DNA from: JAAFHB01 sp037133495
GTDB taxonomy: Bacteria; Bacteroidota; Bacteroidia; Bacteroidales; Prolixibacteraceae
Direction of reading: 5' to 3'
Length of the DNA stretch: 45,585 nt
Assembly: GCA_037133495.1 (NCBI GenBank)
Contig: JBAXOA010000025.1
Span: 1 to 45,585, forward strand
Of the stretch, positions 43,495-45,585 are shown piece by piece. Every line of letters begins with the position of its first letter. Position 1 is the stretch's first letter. Made by a program: the position numbers and the translations under genes. Below the pieces are notes generated by a model. It worked only from the letters and a program-made list of their open reading frames with translations. It was not told the origin of the DNA and did not search any database.

Positions 43495-43719
43495 ATGAAA
43501 ACGAAAATGAAATTAATTGCATCATTAAAGATATGGGTAGTAATCTATCCATCAATCACATTGTTTTTTTACCTGTTCGGGCAAACATTATCCGCACTGC
43601 CATTGTACCAAAGGACTTGCATACTAACACTTACTTTAGTTCCTTGGATCATGTTTGTTGGTGTACCATTTGTGGATTTAATCGTCCGCCTGTTTTTACC
43701 TAAAAATGGCAAAGGATAA
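43495..43719 (+). CDS. Small two-TM membrane protein
   Basis: The 74-residue product has two hydrophobic helices at about 12-30 and 40-66, linked by LSALPLYQR, with basic ends (MKTKMK and LPKNGKG). It lies between the AraC gene and the flavoprotein gene on the same strand, and small proteins of this look are common beside AraC regulators in Bacteroidota. I know no function. ATGs at 43495 and 43507 are both possible starts. Confidence 0.65.
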   Translation: MKTKMKLIASLKIWVVIYPSITLFFYLFGQTLSALPLYQRTCILTLTLVPWIMFVGVPFVDLIVRLFLPKNGKG

Positions 43720-43847
43720 GGCAGGATAAAAGTTGCCGGTAAACCTCTGCCACATCTTCCAGACGCGAATTGATCAGGCAAAGTACACTCCGTATGACAG
43801 CAGGGGCATTACGATTCCCTTTATTAAAATTAACAAAACATAATAGA

Positions 43848-44756
43848 ATGACAGATAGTAAACAATTTGATGTTATAATCGTTGGTGGTAGTTATTCAGG
43901 ACTTGCTGCGGGTATGGCTTTGGGCAGGGCTTTAAGACAAGTTTTGATTATTGATAATGGCAAGCCATGTAACAGACAAACGCCTCATTCGCATAACTTT
44001 ATCACCCAAGACGGAAAGACACCTAAAGAAATTGCAACTCTTGCAAGGCAGCAAGTAGAAATGTATAAAACAGTAACATTTTTCAACGGTTTGGCGACAA
44101 ACGGAGTTAAAACCGAAAACGGATTTGAAATTCAGACAGCAACAGGTGAAACATTTGGGGCAAAGAAATTAATTTTCGCAACGGGTATAAAAGATATAAT
44201 GCCCGGTATTGAGGGATATGCCGAATGCTGGGGAATTTCTGTTTTACACTGTCCTTATTGCCACGGATACGAAGTAAGAAATGAAAGAACTGGCATTTTG
44301 GGCAACGGAAAATATGGTTTTGAGTTCTCTATGCTCATTTCAAATTGGACAAAAGACCTTACACTTTTTACCAACGGAAATTCTACTTTGACAGATGAAC
44401 AAACCGCTAAGCTTAAAAGGCACAATATAAAAATATCAGAAACAGAAATTAAAAAGTTGGAGCATTCTAACGGAAATATTCAAAATGTCATTTTCTCCGA
44501 TGGAACAAAATCTTCGATCAAAGCCATTTATGCTAATAGTCTTTTTGAGCAACATTGTCCAATTCCAGAAACGATGGGGTGTGAATTGACGGAACAGGGA
44601 TACATTAAGGTTGATCCTTTGCTACAGACCACTTTTCATGGAATTTATGCCAGCGGTGACAATACTACGCGTATGCGCACGGTAGCAAATGCTGTAGCTA
44701 TGGGTACAACAGCAGGAATAATGGTAAATAAGGAAATAATTGAAGAAGAATTTTAA
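43848..44756 (+). CDS. Thioredoxin-reductase-like FAD/NAD(P) oxidoreductase
   Basis: From the ATG at 43848 (the longer frame from a TTG adds 26 residues with no family support) the product has 302 residues. The FAD-binding Rossmann motif is IIVGGSYSGLAAG (from 11), the redox pair is CPYC (Cys135 and Cys138 in HCPYCHGYE), a second nucleotide-binding segment begins GILGNGKYG, and the C-terminal FAD motif is IYASGDNTTRMRTVANAVAMG. This matches the family of stand-alone flavoproteins related to thioredoxin reductase. The natural partner is not known and may not be thioredoxin. It directly precedes the methyltransferase gene. Confidence 0.9.
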   Translation: MTDSKQFDVIIVGGSYSGLAAGMALGRALRQVLIIDNGKPCNRQTPHSHNFITQDGKTPKEIATLARQQVEMYKTVTFFNGLATNGVKTENGFEIQTATGETFGAKKLIFATGIKDIMPGIEGYAECWGISVLHCPYCHGYEVRNERTGILGNGKYGFEFSMLISNWTKDLTLFTNGNSTLTDEQTAKLKRHNIKISETEIKKLEHSNGNIQNVIFSDGTKSSIKAIYANSLFEQHCPIPETMGCELTEQGYIKVDPLLQTTFHGIYASGDNTTRMRTVANAVAMGTTAGIMVNKEIIEEEF

Positions 44757-44780
44757 ATGCTAATTTTAAAAAAACAGAAT

Positions 44781-45404
44781 ATGAATTTCGACATACAAGC
44801 GCAAGTTTGGGATAAAGACCCGAAAAAAATTGAAAGAGCAAAAGTAGTGGCAAGTGAAATAATCAATTTTATACAACCGAATCAGAAACTTAGTGCTTTT
44901 GAATTTGGATGTGGCACAGGATTACTAAGTTTCGAACTAAAAGATTCCTTCGATAGAATTACTTTGGCTGATAATTCTGAAGAAATGATAAAAGTTTTAA
45001 AGGAAAAAATTCAGGTTGCAGGCATCAAAAATTTCGATCCACTATTAATTGATCTACTTGAGGAAGATATTAATTTACCAATGCAGGATGTAGTTTATAC
45101 TTTAATGGCTCTTCATCATATGCCTGACATCAAAAAAACCTTGAAAACATTCAATTCAATAATAAAACAAAATGGATACTTATGCATTGCGGATTTAGTA
45201 AAAGAAGATGGGTCATATCATACGCATGAAAGTGATTTTAATGAACAAAACGGATTTGACAGGAAAGAATTAACAGCGATATTACTAAATAGCGATTTCA
45301 ATGTAATGTTTTATAATGTGTGCTATGTAATTGAAAAGGTAGTGAGTAATGAAGTTAAAAAGTATCCTCTGTTTTTAATGATATGTAAGAAAGCATCAAA
45401 CTGA
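44781..45404 (+). CDS. Class I SAM-dependent methyltransferase
   Basis: From the ATG at 44781 the product has 207 residues and begins MNFDIQAQVWDKDPKKIERA, a typical opening for this group. An ATG at 44757, touching the previous stop, would add eight residues. The SAM-binding glycine motif is EFGCGTGLLS (41-50), followed by ITLADNSEEMIKVLKEK, and the motif IV region has YTLMALHHMPD. The substrate is unknown. It is cotranscribed with the flavoprotein gene. The pair occurs in an AraC-controlled group, which might serve detoxification or stress response; this is inference. Confidence 0.9.
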   Translation: MNFDIQAQVWDKDPKKIERAKVVASEIINFIQPNQKLSAFEFGCGTGLLSFELKDSFDRITLADNSEEMIKVLKEKIQVAGIKNFDPLLIDLLEEDINLPMQDVVYTLMALHHMPDIKKTLKTFNSIIKQNGYLCIADLVKEDGSYHTHESDFNEQNGFDRKELTAILLNSDFNVMFYNVCYVIEKVVSNEVKKYPLFLMICKKASN

Positions 45405-45410
45405 TATCAT

Positions 45411-45585
45411 AAGGTCATTGGATGTAGTCTGGGTGTTTTCTTTATTGAATTTGTTAGGCATCGGTAGAATTGAAAGAGCACCTCTCAATAACACGCTATA
45501 CCCGCATAAACTGATTGAGGAATTGTTAGAATTTTTATGAAACACTTATTTCCATCCCAAAGATAGTATCTCAATATGCAGACTT
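45411..45585 (+). pseudogene. Decayed fragment of a second AraC-family gene (runs off the window)
   Basis: Translating in shifting frames gives KVIGCSLGVFFIEFVRHR, then ERAPLNNTLYPHKLIEELLEFL, then VSQYAD. These follow residues about 151-208 of the intact AraC protein in order (EVIKANMGIFFIELIRN, LEEFLELLE, QVSQYAD). The aligned stretch of the intact gene, about 42998-43172, has the same 175-base length. The copy contains in-frame stops (for example TAG at 45465-45467 and TGA after the EFL codons) and at least two frame changes, so it cannot make the protein. No intact upstream part is present within the window. Confidence 0.75.

Overview
The window looks like chromosomal DNA of a member of the Bacteroidota, probably from the Bacteroidales/Marinilabiliales side, though I cannot place it to genus. 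The signs are AT-rich intergenic DNA, repeated -7 promoter boxes of the form TAnnTTTG (several with an upstream TTTG), few Shine-Dalgarno sites, an Oar-type TonB-dependent receptor with a carboxypeptidase-regulatory-like domain, and an ECF sigma/anti-sigma/sensor operon of the kind common in that phylum.

Bases 1-23320 are ordinary core genome. In order they hold: a membrane sensor-like protein that ends in an extracytoplasmic domain; a GH73-type glucosaminidase; the ATPase YchF; a small secreted or outer-membrane protein; an ECF sigma operon; histidyl-tRNA synthetase; a large TonB-dependent receptor; quinolinate synthase NadA; a leucine-rich-repeat lipoprotein; branched-chain aminotransferase IlvE; a four-gene cluster (KamA-type radical SAM aminomutase, two D-Ala-D-Ala-ligase-like ATP-grasp enzymes, a GNAT acetyltransferase); a DUF308/HdeD membrane protein; a YebC/PmpR regulator; a PPK2 polyphosphate kinase; and MnmE. 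The four-gene cluster has no spare spacing and looks like a dedicated pathway to a beta-lysine-derived, peptide-like product.

At 23303-23320 the last codons of mnmE carry an 18-base sequence that resembles the attachment site used by SGI1-type islands. Directly after it begins an accessory region: a zinc-ribbon protein with four tandem excisionase-type HTH domains, a tyrosine recombinase, a two-TM protein and a small HTH protein. Then come cargo genes that look like defence. The first is a tightly coupled two-gene operon (535-aa protein plus an 886-aa double PLD-motif protein) behind a promoter overlapped by a 15-bp palindrome. Next is a 749-aa protein with three N-terminal TM segments. Last, on the other strand, is a complete type I restriction-modification operon in the order hsdM-hsdS-DUF1016/YhcG nuclease-hsdR. 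I found no second copy of the 18-base site inside the window, so the right end of the island is unresolved.

The right part (42548-45585) holds an AraC regulator with a good promoter, a small membrane protein, a thioredoxin-reductase-like flavoprotein and a SAM methyltransferase. The window ends inside a decayed second copy of the AraC gene. I saw no tRNA, rRNA or CRISPR array.

The most interesting candidates for something undescribed are the palindrome-controlled 535-aa/PLD two-gene system with its membrane neighbour, and the KamA/ATP-grasp/GNAT biosynthetic cluster.
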